From: UBA974 sp002292405
GTDB taxonomy: Bacteria; Bacteroidota; Bacteroidia; Flavobacteriales_D; Sanyastnellaceae
Assembly: GCA_943842425.1 (NCBI GenBank)
Contig: CALTBR010000002.1
Span: 248,001 to 312,000, forward strand
Length of the DNA stretch: 64,000 nucleotides
Direction: 5' to 3'
Under the pieces are notes generated by a model, which was not told where the DNA came from, did not search any database, and saw only the letters and a list, made by a program, of their open reading frames with translations. The position numbers and the translations under genes are program-made. Shown here in pieces: positions 45,766 to 53,434 of the stretch (position 1 is its first letter; each line of letters starts with the position of its first letter).

Positions 45766-46431
45766 AGAGTAGAGTGTATGGTATGTATCAATCCTTGCAG
45801 ATAGTGCCTTAAAACGGCTCCAAAGTGCCTTAAAATAGTCTTTATTGTATGGCTTAGGACTGCCAGAGAATATGTTGTCATTTTGGTGGGATGGGACAAG
45901 CAGTTTTTTGATATAAAAAGGCACCGGTACGATTCGATTTCTACCTGACTTATTTCTACCTCCAGATAATGTGATTTCACTTAGATCTTCAGAAAAATCA
46001 CCCCATGTGAGCTCTCTAATTTCTCGATGCGGTCTAAGTAAGCATCCATATGTCATTAAGCAGCATAGGTATAGGTTGTTATTATACGCCTTAATCTCAT
46101 CCAAGACATAGCTCACATCAGCAAACGGTTTGTGAAGTTTACTTGCTGGTCTTTTAAGGGATATTTTACTTACCAATCCTGGCTTCAATTCTTGAAGAAG
46201 TGGACTTAAAGTTGACTTCACCGTCCTTTGTGTCTTAGGGCTCCAATTTGGTCGAACAAGAAATGCTTTAATATTAGATTCCTCTAAATCATCCAGAGGT
46301 AAGTTTGTTATGCCATGTTCTTCTTCATATCGTTTCCATAAAGTGACGACTCGTTTAGAGTCGCTGATATAACGCTTAGAACATCCCTGAGCTGTTTTCA
46401 TCATAACACCTCTTCTCAAGTGCTTGAACAA
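45733..46431 (-). pseudogene. Tyrosine recombinase, core and catalytic piece
   Basis: Contains the SAM-like core-binding domain (SDSKRVVTLWKRYEEEHG...), the first catalytic Arg in LLRPHREIRELTWGDF and the R/H pair in LYSFRHSG. The frame is then lost: one C too many in GGAGCCGATA changes GAIEIFKRTG to GADRNI and a stop. The start ATG is not genuine, because the N-terminal domain precedes it in another frame. Confidence 0.78.
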
Positions 46432-46654
46432 CTGTCAAAGGATCTTCATTAATCACTTTATTATTTTGCTTAGGTCTCCAACCTTCTCTAAGTTTTAATT
46501 CAAATGCAGCTTTTAGTAGTGAAGGGTTTTCTTTCGAATTAAGGTCTACTCCAATCGCCTTACCGTTCCAAAATCGATGACGTTGATTATTAAAGTATAG
46601 AATAATAATAGGGGTGGACTTAGAGTGTCCGATAGATAATTTATAGATGCTCAT
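46376..46654 (-). pseudogene. Tyrosine recombinase, N-terminal piece
   Basis: 92 codons starting MSIYKLSIGHSKSTPIIILY, resembling the arm-type DNA-binding domain of Bacteroidota integrases. The frame changes near ALEKR (about 46430). The start codon overlaps the right-arm CTGGCAGTAA repeats, so binding there could repress the gene. The right attachment site is 81 bases upstream. Confidence 0.72.
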
Positions 46655-46655
46655 G

Positions 46656-46675
46656 CTGGCAGTAATTACTGGCAG
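46656..46675. repeat. Right-arm repeats CTGGCAGTAA (possible integrase arm sites)
   Basis: CTGGCAGTAA at 46656-46665 and ACTGGCAG at 46668-46675, the same word as at the left end. They lie directly upstream of the recombinase start. Confidence 0.6.
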
Positions 46676-46735
46676 GTGAAAATGAACGTATATAAATCTA
46701 TGTAAATCAATTCTTTATAGCGAAACACCTTCGTA

Positions 46736-46778
46736 CTCATAACCCGAAGGTCGTAGGTTCAAGTCCTACCCCCGCTAC
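46736..46778 (+). repeat. attR: 43-bp direct repeat, tRNA 3' fragment
   Basis: An exact copy of 38986-39028. The preceding bases (TCGTA) do not continue the tRNA, so this is not a functional gene but the displaced 3' end of the original tRNA. Confidence 0.88.
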
Positions 46779-46787
46779 TAAAACAAT

Positions 46788-46823
46788 AAAACGGTTATAC
46801 TATTATAGTGTAGCCGTTTTTTT
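46788..46823 (+). terminator. Rho-independent terminator after attR
   Basis: Stem AAAACGGTTATAC / GTGTAGCCGTTTT (with G-T pairs), loop TATTATA, then T's. It would have terminated the tRNA before the element inserted. Confidence 0.65.
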
Positions 46824-46874
46824 ATTTATGCACAATAATAAAAAGAAGTCGTCGTTTAAAAAAAATAGAATCCG

Positions 46875-47682
46875 ATGAAAAAATCAATTTTACTATTTAC
46901 TTTCTTACTAACGATTCTTAGTAGTTGTGAAAAAGATGATAATAAAAATCCAGAGGAATGTTACTCAACATAATAATGCACAGTCCATAGTTCACGATGG
47001 TATCAATAGAGAATATGTTTTATACATACCTAATTCATATGATGGAACATCTTCTGTTCCACTAATGCTTAATTTTCATGGGTTTGGTGGTAGTGCAAGT
47101 GATTATATGCAAGAAGCAGATATGCGCTCATTGGCAGAAGCTGACACTTTTATTTTAATCTATCCCCAAGGTAGTTGCTTAGATGGCTCTTCCCATTGGA
47201 ATCATTGCCCAACAGGTTGAGACAATAAAAGTACTGCTGATGATGTAGGATTTGTTGAATCTATGATTAGTGAGATTTCGTCTCAGTATAATTTAGATAT
47301 GGAAAGAATTTATGCTGCGGGATACTCAAACGGGGGCATGATGGCATACGGGCTTGCGAATTATAAAAGTGATTTAATTGCTGCGGTGGCATCTGTTTCC
47401 GGAACAATGTTAGACTGCACAGGATCTACCAATCATCCTATGCCACTAGTACATCTTCATGGAACCTCTGATGGTGTTGTTTCCTGTAATGGGAGCACTG
47501 ACTGGAATTCTGTACAAAGTACGTTAGACCATTGGATTAACTTCAATAATATAGATTTAACTCCTACTATAACAAGTGATAATAATATTGAAAGTTGTGT
47601 TTATGCCCAAGGAGATAGCTCAGTTTCTGTTGAGCATTATAAATTTATAGGAGGCTCAATGTTTATATTCTTCGTAACCTAA
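46875..47682 (+). pseudogene. PHB-depolymerase-type esterase lipoprotein, disrupted
   Basis: An ATG at 46875 gives a lipoprotein signal (MKKSILLFTFLLTILSSCEK) that hits a stop at 46971-46973. In another frame the esterase continues (SIVHDGINREYVLYIPNSYDG...VPLMLNFHGFGGSASDY), is interrupted by TGA at 47218, and goes on in the same frame (DNKSTADDVGF...AAGYSNGGMMAYGLA, the Ser nucleophile). The C-terminal catalytic His region is missing; it ends in GGSMFIFFVT. One frameshift, one nonsense codon and a truncation mark it as dead. It overlaps the flavin reductase gene by 27 bases. Confidence 0.8.
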
Positions 47683-48279
47683 TTTCATGAGGTGACTTGT
47701 TTTATAATATTCGTACACGCCGAGAACACAGATGTCATTTAAATCAAATTTAACACGATTATGGTCAAACATGCATGGATTTATTTCAATCCAATCAATA
47801 TCACCAATCATCAGATTACATTTATTGGGTAACTCAATGATTTTATTTAAGACACACCCCAATCGGATGTAGGACTCATCTACTGCAGGGGCCTTCCAGT
47901 TTTTTGCGCTATATACAGTTGGAGTTAGGCCCACAGCCTCAAATTCAGAAATATATTCAGGATACTTAGCACTACATCGGTGTGATTGTTTGACAATATC
48001 ACTGTGAATATGAGAGATCGTAAACTGTTCTGTTTCTTGTATATTCTTGAAGGTATGCGCGAATTCACCTGGCGGCCTTAACACAATGCCCATCAAAGCG
48101 GGATTTGATCCAAGGTGCATGAGAGAACTTACAATACTTAAATTATGCGCACCCTCATCGCTCACACTCCCCACCAGTACCGGACTTTTAAAGCCACTCA
48201 AAGAATTGACAAGCTCTGCCCTAGTTCGAGATTCCATTACATGGAGATCTGAAGCGTTTATTTTATGATAGTCTGACAC
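47656..48279 (-). CDS. Flavin reductase-like (FMN-binding split barrel) protein
   Basis: 207 residues of the flavin reductase/DIM6-NTAB type: PVLVGSVSDEGAHNLSIVSSLMHLGSNP near residues 34-61 (split pattern), VLRPPGE near 67 and FTISHIHSDIVKQSH near 87. Such proteins bind FMN and use NAD(P)H. It follows the MerR/B12 regulator by one base-pair junction (48279/48280), so they form one unit. Flavobacterial light-responsive gene groups often contain this family, which fits the neighbouring regulator. The substrate is unknown. Confidence 0.8.
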   Translation of the reverse strand: MSDYHKINASDLHVMESRTRAELVNSLSGFKSPVLVGSVSDEGAHNLSIVSSLMHLGSNPALMGIVLRPPGEFAHTFKNIQETEQFTISHIHSDIVKQSHRCSAKYPEYISEFEAVGLTPTVYSAKNWKAPAVDESYIRLGCVLNKIIELPNKCNLMIGDIDWIEINPCMFDHNRVKFDLNDICVLGVYEYYKTSHLMKLGYEEYKH

Positions 48280-49155
48280 CTAATTTATAATTGCCTGAAA
48301 GTCATCTATTGTAGAAATAATTTTGACATCTTTAAGCCCTTTTAATGAGATGTCTGTGCTTCGCGTGACAGGTATGATTTCAGAACTTGAGAATGTTTTA
48401 TCAAGAAAAGAAACAATATGTTCTAGTTTATTCACAGACGACCTTGCTACAGCAAAAAACATGATTTTGTTTATGGTGAAATAATCTTTCAAAATCTCTA
48501 ATGATTTTAAAGGGACAGATTGACCTAAATAAATAACGGATTTCTTATTTTCCGTGAGTATTAAACTCGCCACCAAAAGTCCAATTTCATGGTGCTCACC
48601 TTCGGGTAGAAACAACAGCCACACTTCTTTGTCTTTGACATTGTCATGATTTACACTGTCGATCCTTGAGTATAACTTTTGCTTAATTAACTCCGATAAA
48701 AAATGTTCTTGGGAAGGTAGAATGCCATTCGTAAGCCACAAATACCCAATTCGATTTAGGGCTGGCAACAAAATATTTTTGTACACATATATTGTTCCAA
48801 ACCGATTTAATGAAGCACTAATTACTTCATCGAATAATGATTTGTTAAATGTTAAGCCTGATTCAATGATTTTGTTTAATTGTTTTAAATGATAAACCTC
48901 ATCATCTAGTGATATATTTCTCACTAAGTTTTCAATGTCCTTGTTTCTAAGACAAGCAATTTTTGAAATTTTATAGCCTTTGTCCCTTAAAATCGAAATA
49001 TTTAGTGCCTTAACAAGTGTTTCATCATCATAGAACCTGATGTTTGTCGGAGTTCTTTGAGGCACAAATAGATTGTATCTATTCTCCCAAGTTCTGATGA
49101 GCAACTTGCTAAATCCAGTTATGTTGGACAATTGTTCTATTGTGTAGTGTGCCAT
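48280..49155 (-). CDS. MerR-family regulator with B12-binding domain (CarH/LitR-like)
   Basis: About 291 residues from the ATG at 49155 (MAHYTIEQLSNITGFSKLLI). An upstream in-frame ATG at 49194 would add 13 residues but falls in the operator region. A MerR HTH (RTWENRYNLFVPQRTPTN) is followed by a B12-binding module: helical cap (about 85-170), then the Rossmann part with EGEHHEIG, where the ExHxxG motif supplies the cobalt-ligand His. CarH/LitR proteins bind adenosylcobalamin in the dark, repress, and release DNA in light. It is divergent from the fasciclin gene, with palindromes between them. Confidence 0.85.
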   Translation of the reverse strand: MAHYTIEQLSNITGFSKLLIRTWENRYNLFVPQRTPTNIRFYDDETLVKALNISILRDKGYKISKIACLRNKDIENLVRNISLDDEVYHLKQLNKIIESGLTFNKSLFDEVISASLNRFGTIYVYKNILLPALNRIGYLWLTNGILPSQEHFLSELIKQKLYSRIDSVNHDNVKDKEVWLLFLPEGEHHEIGLLVASLILTENKKSVIYLGQSVPLKSLEILKDYFTINKIMFFAVARSSVNKLEHIVSFLDKTFSSSEIIPVTRSTDISLKGLKDVKIISTIDDFQAIIN

Positions 49156-49176
49156 TGCAGCGGCTAAAATAGATAT

Positions 49177-49208
49177 TTGTATACTTTTATACAAAAAAAG
49201 TTGTACAA
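49177..49208. promoter_or_regulatory. Operator-like palindromes in the regulator/fasciclin spacer
   Basis: TTGTATA-CTTT-TATACAA (49177-49194) and the perfect palindrome TTGTACAA (49201-49208); a half copy TTATACAA is at 49266-49273. The first lies between a candidate -33 (TTTG) and -7 (TATTTTAG) of the regulator gene, the second just upstream of the fasciclin promoter. Binding by the MerR/B12 protein would control both; this is inference. Confidence 0.55.
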
Positions 49209-49210
49209 AA

Positions 49211-49244
49211 TTTTGGTTTTTTACTTTTGTTACCGATATATTTG
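49211..49244 (+). promoter_or_regulatory. Promoter of the fasciclin gene
   Basis: TTTTG at 49211-49215 and TATATTTG at 49237-49244, 21 bases apart, fit the Bacteroidota -33/-7 consensus. The ATG follows 31 bases after the -7 element. Confidence 0.65.
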
Positions 49245-49275
49245 CACAACATTTTAAACTAATAATTATACAAAA

Positions 49276-50730
49276 ATGAATAATTCAAACATCAAATCCT
49301 TTTTAGCATCAGTTTTTTGCTTACTCTCATTCAATGCTTTTTCTCAAACAGTTTTTGGAATCATCGAAAATTCAAACGAACACAACACACTAGAAACCGC
49401 AATTCTGGCAGCAGGATTAGACGAGACACTATCAAACGATGGACCTTTCACTGTGTTTGCTCCGACAGACGATGCATTTGGCTTAATTCCGGCAAACGTT
49501 ATTGAAACATTGCTTGCTGACCCTACTGGACAGCTCACTCAGATATTGTTAAACCACGTTGCGTCAGGAACGACTTTGAGCACAGATTTATCTGATGGCA
49601 TAATGATTACTACCCTGCAAGGTGGCGAGGTTTCAATATCGATAAATGATGGAATGGTCATGATTGGAAATGCAAATGTGACTGTAGCAGATATTATAGC
49701 AGACAATGGTGTAGTTCATGTTATTGATGCTGTATTAGTTCCAGAAACAGAAACCAACTCAGTGTTCGACATTATTGCGAACTCAGACGTACACAACACA
49801 CTAGAAACCGCAATTCTGGCAGCAGGATTAGACGAGACACTATCAAACGATGGACCTTTCACTGTGTTTGCTCCGACAGACGATGCATTTGGCTTAATTC
49901 CGGCAAACGTTATTGAAACATTGCTTGCTGACCCTACTGGACAGCTCACTCAGATATTGTTAAACCACGTTGCGTCAGGAACGACTTTGAGCACAGATTT
50001 ATCTGATGGCATAATGATTACTACCCTGCAAGGTGGCGAGGTTTCAATATCGATAAATGATGGAATGGTCATGATTGGAAATGCAAATGTGACTGTAGCA
50101 GATATTATAGCAGACAATGGTGTAGTTCATGTTATTGATGCTGTATTAGTTCCAGAAACAGAAACCAACTCAGTGTTCGACATTATTGCGAACTCAGACG
50201 TACACAACACACTAGAAACCGCAATTCTGGCAGCAGGATTAGACGAGACACTATCAAACGATGGACCTTTCACTGTGTTTGCTCCGACAGACGATGCATT
50301 TGGCTTAATTCCGGCAAACGTTATTGAAACATTGCTTGCTGACCCTACTGGACAGCTCACTCAGATATTGTTAAACCACGTTGCGTCAGGAACGACTTTG
50401 AGCACAGATTTATCTGATGGCATAATGATTACTACCCTGCAAGGTGGCGAGGTTTCAGTATCGATAAATGATGGAATGGTCATGATTGGAAATGCAAATG
50501 TGACTGTAGCAGATATTATAGCAGACAATGGTGTAGTTCATGTTATTGATGCTGTCATTGAAACGTCAGTAAATAACATTATTCAAACAAGTTCACTTAT
50601 TGAAAATGACATCTACTTACATAGCGTTGACATTACAGGAAGAGAAATCAATTATAATACTGCTAATACAATCGTCTTTGATATTTACAAGTCTGGTAAA
50701 ACAGTAAAACGTTTTGTGAGCATACAATAA
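49276..50730 (+). CDS. Secreted protein with three fasciclin (FAS1) domains
   Basis: 484 residues: signal peptide (NAFSQ end), three FAS1 domains of 137 residues each (about 30-160, 167-297, 304-432; for example LSNDGPFTVFAPTDDAFG and GVVHVIDAVL), and a short tail resembling a T9SS sorting domain (NDIYLHSVDITGREIN). FAS1 domains serve in cell adhesion. The copies are nearly identical down to the DNA. A strong hairpin terminator follows. Its divergence from a B12-binding regulator suggests control by light or cobalamin. Confidence 0.88.
   Translation: MNNSNIKSFLASVFCLLSFNAFSQTVFGIIENSNEHNTLETAILAAGLDETLSNDGPFTVFAPTDDAFGLIPANVIETLLADPTGQLTQILLNHVASGTTLSTDLSDGIMITTLQGGEVSISINDGMVMIGNANVTVADIIADNGVVHVIDAVLVPETETNSVFDIIANSDVHNTLETAILAAGLDETLSNDGPFTVFAPTDDAFGLIPANVIETLLADPTGQLTQILLNHVASGTTLSTDLSDGIMITTLQGGEVSISINDGMVMIGNANVTVADIIADNGVVHVIDAVLVPETETNSVFDIIANSDVHNTLETAILAAGLDETLSNDGPFTVFAPTDDAFGLIPANVIETLLADPTGQLTQILLNHVASGTTLSTDLSDGIMITTLQGGEVSVSINDGMVMIGNANVTVADIIADNGVVHVIDAVIETSVNNIIQTSSLIENDIYLHSVDITGREINYNTANTIVFDIYKSGKTVKRFVSIQ
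49380..50555 (+). repeat. 411-bp tandem repeat (FAS1 units)
   Basis: Three units of 411 bp starting at 49380, 49791 and 50202 (the last partial, 354 bp). By eye they match base for base except at 50459 (third unit, Val for Ile) and at the unit edges. Such identity in a coding repeat indicates recent expansion or ongoing conversion. Confidence 0.9.
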
Positions 50731-50759
50731 ATTCAACAAAAGACATCACAATTAAAATG

Positions 50760-50796
50760 ATATACCTGCACCAATTTGGTGCAGGTATATATTTTA
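50760..50796 (+). terminator. Rho-independent terminator after the fasciclin gene
   Basis: Perfect 13-bp stem ATATACCTGCACC / GGTGCAGGTATAT with loop AATTT, followed by ATTTTAAAA. Confidence 0.75.
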
Positions 50797-50802
50797 AAAA
50801 TA

Positions 50803-50967
50803 ATGAATTTCGCAATTCACATCAAACAGACAGTATCTAAAGATTTGATTATCAAGTTAGAATGTCCTAGTCTTACTTCAGCCATTGATTATGCATGTCA
50901 AATTAAAAAACTTGATCTTCAATTATTTACTGACTTTTTTACCGTACAACAAATAGTCAGTTCCTAA
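50803..50967 (+). CDS. Hypothetical small protein (54 aa)
   Basis: MNFAIHIKQTVSKDLIIKLE... ending TVQQIVSS. The ATG at 50803 is preferred over one at 50776, which lies within the terminator hairpin. It precedes the SRPBCC gene by 6 bases, so it is probably co-expressed. No family recognised. Confidence 0.45.
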   Translation: MNFAIHIKQTVSKDLIIKLECPSLTSAIDYACQIKKLDLQLFTDFFTVQQIVSS

Positions 50968-50973
50968 AATAAT

Positions 50974-51435
50974 ATGGGATATTATCAAAAAAAATGTGAG
51001 CAGATTATAAAAACTGATATAAACACACTTTGGAATTTTATTTCTGACCCTTCAAATCTTAAAAAGATTACACCTACAAATCTCGGTTTCATGATTGAAA
51101 ATTCTTCGCATAATGTGCTGACAGAAGGTATGATTATAGGCTATAATATAACTCCAGCACTTAACATTAACACAAAGTGGGTCACAGAAATAAGTCATGT
51201 TAAACACAAAGAAGTTTTTGTTGACCAACAGATATACGGTCCATACAAATTATGGCACCATCAGCATATATTTCAAGTTATAGATGATCACAGTGTTAGT
51301 ATGATAGATATCATTACGTACGCATTGCCATTTGGAATAATTGGAGACATAGCAAACTATATTTTTGTTCAAAAAAAAATAAATAAAATTTTTGATTATC
51401 GTACAATAGCTCTTAATAAAATATTTAACAAATGA
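50974..51435 (+). CDS. SRPBCC-family (START-like) protein
   Basis: 153 residues. The START/polyketide-cyclase-like pattern runs through IIKTDINTLWNFISDPSNLKKITP, GMIIGYNI, GPYKLWHHQHIFQ and MIDIITYALPFG. Members bind hydrophobic ligands; this subtype is frequently near flavobacterial photolyase/carotenoid and MerR-B12 loci. The stop overlaps the next gene start by 4 bases. Confidence 0.78.
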   Translation: MGYYQKKCEQIIKTDINTLWNFISDPSNLKKITPTNLGFMIENSSHNVLTEGMIIGYNITPALNINTKWVTEISHVKHKEVFVDQQIYGPYKLWHHQHIFQVIDDHSVSMIDIITYALPFGIIGDIANYIFVQKKINKIFDYRTIALNKIFNK

Positions 51436-51605
51436 TTGGTTTTTTCAGTAAAAAGTCAAAATTAAAAAGACTTGAAGCAAAGTATAAAAAACTCATGCAT
51501 CAAGCATTTTTGCTTTCTTCAAAGAATAGAAGATTAAGTGATGAAGCTACCGCAAAAGCAAATGATATTCAAAAGTTAATTATAGAATTAGAAACGAACA
51601 AGTGA
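51432..51605 (+). CDS. Lacal_2735/DUF6435-family small protein
   Basis: 57 residues: MIGFFSKKSKLKRLEAKYKK, then LMHQAFLLSSKNRRLSDEATAKA and IQKLIIELE. This fits the short, charged coiled-coil Lacal_2735 family of flavobacteria. ATG overlaps the SRPBCC stop (ATGA). Function unknown. It is too short for many gene finders. Confidence 0.75.
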   Translation: MIGFFSKKSKLKRLEAKYKKLMHQAFLLSSKNRRLSDEATAKANDIQKLIIELETNK

Positions 51606-51880
51606 CTAAATCATTTTTATTTTATAATATACTCTGTCTTTATTCATAGAATGCCTCATACGTATTTTCGAGATACTCTTTCAACCCCTTTACAACTATT
51701 CTCTTTCACGTAAACAGAGACAACAGATGAACCGGAATTATATATCGTTAAAATACATCATCAGCAAAAAACTGATGAATGGCGTCAATAACAAAATTAA
51801 AAATAGATTAAAAAACTAAAGTTCATTAAATTTTTCAGAGTAAGACAAAATTAAAATTCTGTTTATTATTATTGCTTATA

Positions 51881-52708
51881 ATGCAACAGCACTCCAAAAA
51901 TTTAAAAAGTTCAAAATTTCTTGCTTACAGTCGTTTAGCACTGATAATGTTAATATTGGGGTTATTAGTGTCTCTAAGTGTTATTCTGAGAATTATTTTA
52001 TTCTTTCTACCACGCCATTACTTCTTAAGATTTAATGTAAGATTCATTATTTATCCATTATCAAGACTTCTGATGAGAATTGTCGGGGTACGTTTAAATG
52101 TAATAGGAGAAATTGCAAACTCTAATTTATTGATCGTAAGTAATCATCAGGGATTAATAGATTCTCTTCTTCATATGGCGCTTTCACCTTGCATGGTGAT
52201 CTCAAACACAGATGTACAAAGTATGAAAATCATCGGTAAGATAATGGGATTACTCGGATTCGTATTTGTTGACAGATCCCGAAGGAAATCTATTCAAGAA
52301 CTGTTAGTCCCAACCATAAAAATGATTACAAAGTCTCATGTGAATATGAGTTTTTTTCCTGAAGGGAAGCCAAATGATGGAATTGAAATCCATCCATTCA
52401 AACCTTCATTTTTTAAAATAGCTGTGGACTCAAATGCGGGCGTCCAACCATTAGCATTCAGATGGACTCATGCAAATGGGAGTAAGTTATCCAAAGAACA
52501 ATTGGAATTCTTTACTTACTTCGTGACTGACGGATCTGTAGTAAAACATCTCATAAATATCTTAGGATTAAGAAGAAAGAGGCTTAGCGTTAGGATTCTA
52601 GAAGCGATTACCCCAGAAGAAATAGGTAAAAACAACTGGAACAGAAAAGATTTGTCTCAACAATCGGAAAGAAGTATTCGGTCAGCTATGTTAGAAATTA
52701 ATTGGTAA
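51881..52708 (+). CDS. 1-acyl-glycerol-3-phosphate acyltransferase-like protein
   Basis: 275 residues from ATG 51881 (a TTG at 51872 is less likely). One or two N-terminal membrane segments (LALIMLILGLLVSLSVILRI), then the PlsC signature: NHQGLID (HX4D, about residue 89), FVDRSRRKS near 130 and FFPEGK near 160. It transfers acyl chains to lysophosphatidate or an amino-lipid at the inner membrane. It stands alone between two AT-rich gaps; the 275 bases upstream (51606-51880) hold nothing I can identify. Confidence 0.8.
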   Translation: MQQHSKNLKSSKFLAYSRLALIMLILGLLVSLSVILRIILFFLPRHYFLRFNVRFIIYPLSRLLMRIVGVRLNVIGEIANSNLLIVSNHQGLIDSLLHMALSPCMVISNTDVQSMKIIGKIMGLLGFVFVDRSRRKSIQELLVPTIKMITKSHVNMSFFPEGKPNDGIEIHPFKPSFFKIAVDSNAGVQPLAFRWTHANGSKLSKEQLEFFTYFVTDGSVVKHLINILGLRRKRLSVRILEAITPEEIGKNNWNRKDLSQQSERSIRSAMLEINW

Positions 52709-52752
52709 AATAAAGAGCGTAATCTTTTTTTAACTTCCCACCACTAATCGAG

Positions 52753-53220
52753 TTATAGTGTATTAAGAGTGAGCGACATTTTAATGTCTGCCCGTTGATA
52801 CGGATTATCCTCCGTTATTTCAACCTGTACAAAACCATATTTTAAATAAAGATGTATTGCGTTCTCAAGTTGTTTATTTGAATATAATTCTATAACATTA
52901 ATGTTATTTTCAATACAGAATTGTATTAAAAATTCCATTATTTCATTACCAAAACCTTTCCCTCTAAATGATTCATGAACTGCCATCTTGTTAAGTTCGT
53001 AAACACCATCTTTGCTGGGGTTTAAGGCAAAAGTTGCCACTATCTTCCCTTTTAATTTACCCATAAAAACATAACCTCCTTTATCTAAAATAGCACTCTT
53101 GGGGTTTGACAAAACAAATTCATCATATGGTTCTAATAGAAATAATTCTTTAAGCCAAGATATATTTAAATTGTAAAAATCATCTTTGTTAGATTTGATA
53201 TATGGATGAAAAGTAATCAA
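52753..53220 (-). CDS. GNAT-family N-acetyltransferase
   Basis: 155 residues with the acetyl-CoA-binding motif A VHESFRGKGFGNEIMEFLI (R/Q-x-x-G-x-G) near residue 83-101 and the downstream ENAIHLYLKYGF. Substrate unknown. It is convergent with the acyltransferase gene. Confidence 0.85.
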   Translation of the reverse strand: MITFHPYIKSNKDDFYNLNISWLKELFLLEPYDEFVLSNPKSAILDKGGYVFMGKLKGKIVATFALNPSKDGVYELNKMAVHESFRGKGFGNEIMEFLIQFCIENNINVIELYSNKQLENAIHLYLKYGFVQVEITEDNPYQRADIKMSLTLNTL

Positions 53221-53419
53221 TTGTATTTCTTTTTGTTCAACTTTTAAAGGTATAGGCTAGTGCAATTAAATAGCAAATTTAATGGCATACTCTACTTTAA
53301 AACAGGTGTTTTCATAGACTTCTTTTACATTCTGACAATTAAAAAAACATGATATAAATCAAGTACTTAAACAATTGAAATTTAAGGATAAGGCAAAGAC
53401 CTAGTACGCTCGGAAAGTG

Positions 53420-53427
53420 TACCTTTG
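53420..53427 (+). promoter_or_regulatory. Possible -7 element of era
   Basis: TACCTTTG fits TAnnTTTG and lies 7 bases before the era ATG, so the transcript would be nearly leaderless or translation starts further down. No clear -33 partner. Confidence 0.35.
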
Positions 53428-53434
53428 CAGTTGA

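Noticed and set aside
45766..45980. Upstream part of the 134-codon ORF at 45576-45980
   Set aside because: Its first 70 codons are an out-of-frame reading of the recombinase core; only the last part after the frameshift is recombinase sequence.
46736..46778. A second tRNA-Met
   Set aside because: Only the 3' half is present; the bases before the anticodon loop do not form the D arm or acceptor strand. It is an attachment-site remnant.
49344..50360. Repeated antisense ORFs in the fasciclin gene
   Set aside because: Three identical shadows produced by the 411-bp repeat on the opposite strand.
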